The notes beneath the pieces are model-generated. The model ran no database searches. It had not been told where the DNA came from and saw only the letters and a program-made list of their open reading frames with translations. From Gammaproteobacteria bacterium (GTDB lineage Bacteria; Pseudomonadota; Gammaproteobacteria; Pseudomonadales; Azotimanducaceae): a DNA stretch of 6,258 bases. Positions 6,027-6,258 of the stretch are shown piece after piece. The stretch lies in contig JAUILW010000206.1 in the NCBI GenBank assembly GCA_030432795.1, forward strand, positions 1 to 6,258, read 5' to 3'. The position numbers and the translations under genes are program-made. Within the stretch, counting starts at the first letter, position 1. The number at the start of each line of letters is the position of its first letter.

Positions 6027-6258
6027 ACCAGCTGCATTCTCCGAGCAAACAGTGAGGTTGTGAGCGGATCCTTGCTGCGCAGAAAGGTATCTATGCCCGG
6101 ATAACCGCCACGAAAGGTTTCCACATGCATGAGCGCGTCTTTCGCCGGATAGATGGCACCGTCAACGTCCCGCACGATGTGCTCGAGCTGGCGATACACA
6201 CGCGTGGTGGCGGGTCTGTTGAGCAGATCTACAGCAATGTTCACGCCACGGCGCGGGT
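6023..6258 (-). CDS. DprE1-like FAD-linked oxidoreductase, C-terminal 77 residues (5' end outside window)
   Basis: This is the C-terminal end of a flavin oxidoreductase of the vanillyl-alcohol-oxidase-like class that includes DprE1, the oxidase converting decaprenylphosphoryl-ribose to its 2-keto form. The fragment contains GAIYPAKDALMHVETFRGGYP and ends with KDPLTTSLFARRMQLV, matching the family pattern of an AKD lysine (codon 6142-6140), an ETF...YP segment and a terminal FA...ARR.L tail. In mycobacterial DprE1 the equivalent lysine lies at the flavin/substrate site. The FAD-binding N-terminal domain is outside the window. The frame is open through the right edge, so the GTG at 6244 is an internal Val codon and not the start. 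The stop overlaps the reductase start by 4 nt, as expected for a two-step enzyme pair. The call rests on a short C-terminal stretch plus the adjacent DprE2-like gene; another FAD-linked oxidase is the alternative. Confidence 0.75.
   Translation of the reverse strand, partial: PRRGVNIAVDLLNRPATTRVYRQLEHIVRDVDGAIYPAKDALMHVETFRGGYPGIDTFLRSKDPLTTSLFARRMQLV

Noticed and set aside
5271..6104. Plus-strand open frame of 277 codons opposite the reductase
   Set aside because: It is antisense to a well-supported SDR and DprE1-like end, and shows no domain or leader.

Overview
The window is wall-to-wall coding, GC-rich bacterial DNA with no intergenic stretch over 300 bases; there is essentially no intergenic DNA at all. 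No tRNA, rRNA, CRISPR array, insertion sequence or attachment site was seen. The outer-membrane beta-barrel of the AlgE type, the high GC content and the tight gene packing point to a Gram-negative proteobacterium, probably gamma. The species cannot be named from sequence alone.

Plus strand, 1-5347: four genes in one direction form an apparent operon whose start lies to the left of the window. They are the 3' part of an alpha/beta hydrolase (stop at 479), an ABC-exporter-type protein (476-2059), an outer-membrane barrel protein (2046-3761) and a polytopic GT-C-type glycosyltransferase-like protein (3761-5347). Neighbours overlap by 4, 14 and 1 nt, which suggests translational coupling. The ABC protein is unusual: it keeps the exporter membrane domain and the outline of the ATPase domain but lacks Walker A, the LSGGQ signature, the catalytic Glu and the switch His. 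The barrel protein joins an N-terminal DUF5666-like periplasmic region to an AlgE-like (alginate_exp) barrel.

Minus strand, 6258-5292: two genes run towards the plus operon and overlap each other by 4 nt. They are the C-terminal 77 residues of a DprE1-like FAD oxidoreductase and a complete DprE2-like short-chain reductase. In actinobacteria this pair epimerises decaprenylphosphoryl-ribose to decaprenylphosphoryl-arabinose, the lipid-linked donor used by GT-C arabinofuranosyltransferases. The reductase gene and the GT-C gene converge and overlap by 56 nt at their 3' ends.

Working model (inference): the minus-strand pair makes a polyprenyl-phosphate pentofuranose, the GT-C protein transfers it on the periplasmic side, and the pseudo-ABC protein and barrel handle an envelope glycan or glycosylated product. 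Nothing here proves that the two strands serve one pathway. The substrate is unknown, and alginate itself is not implied.
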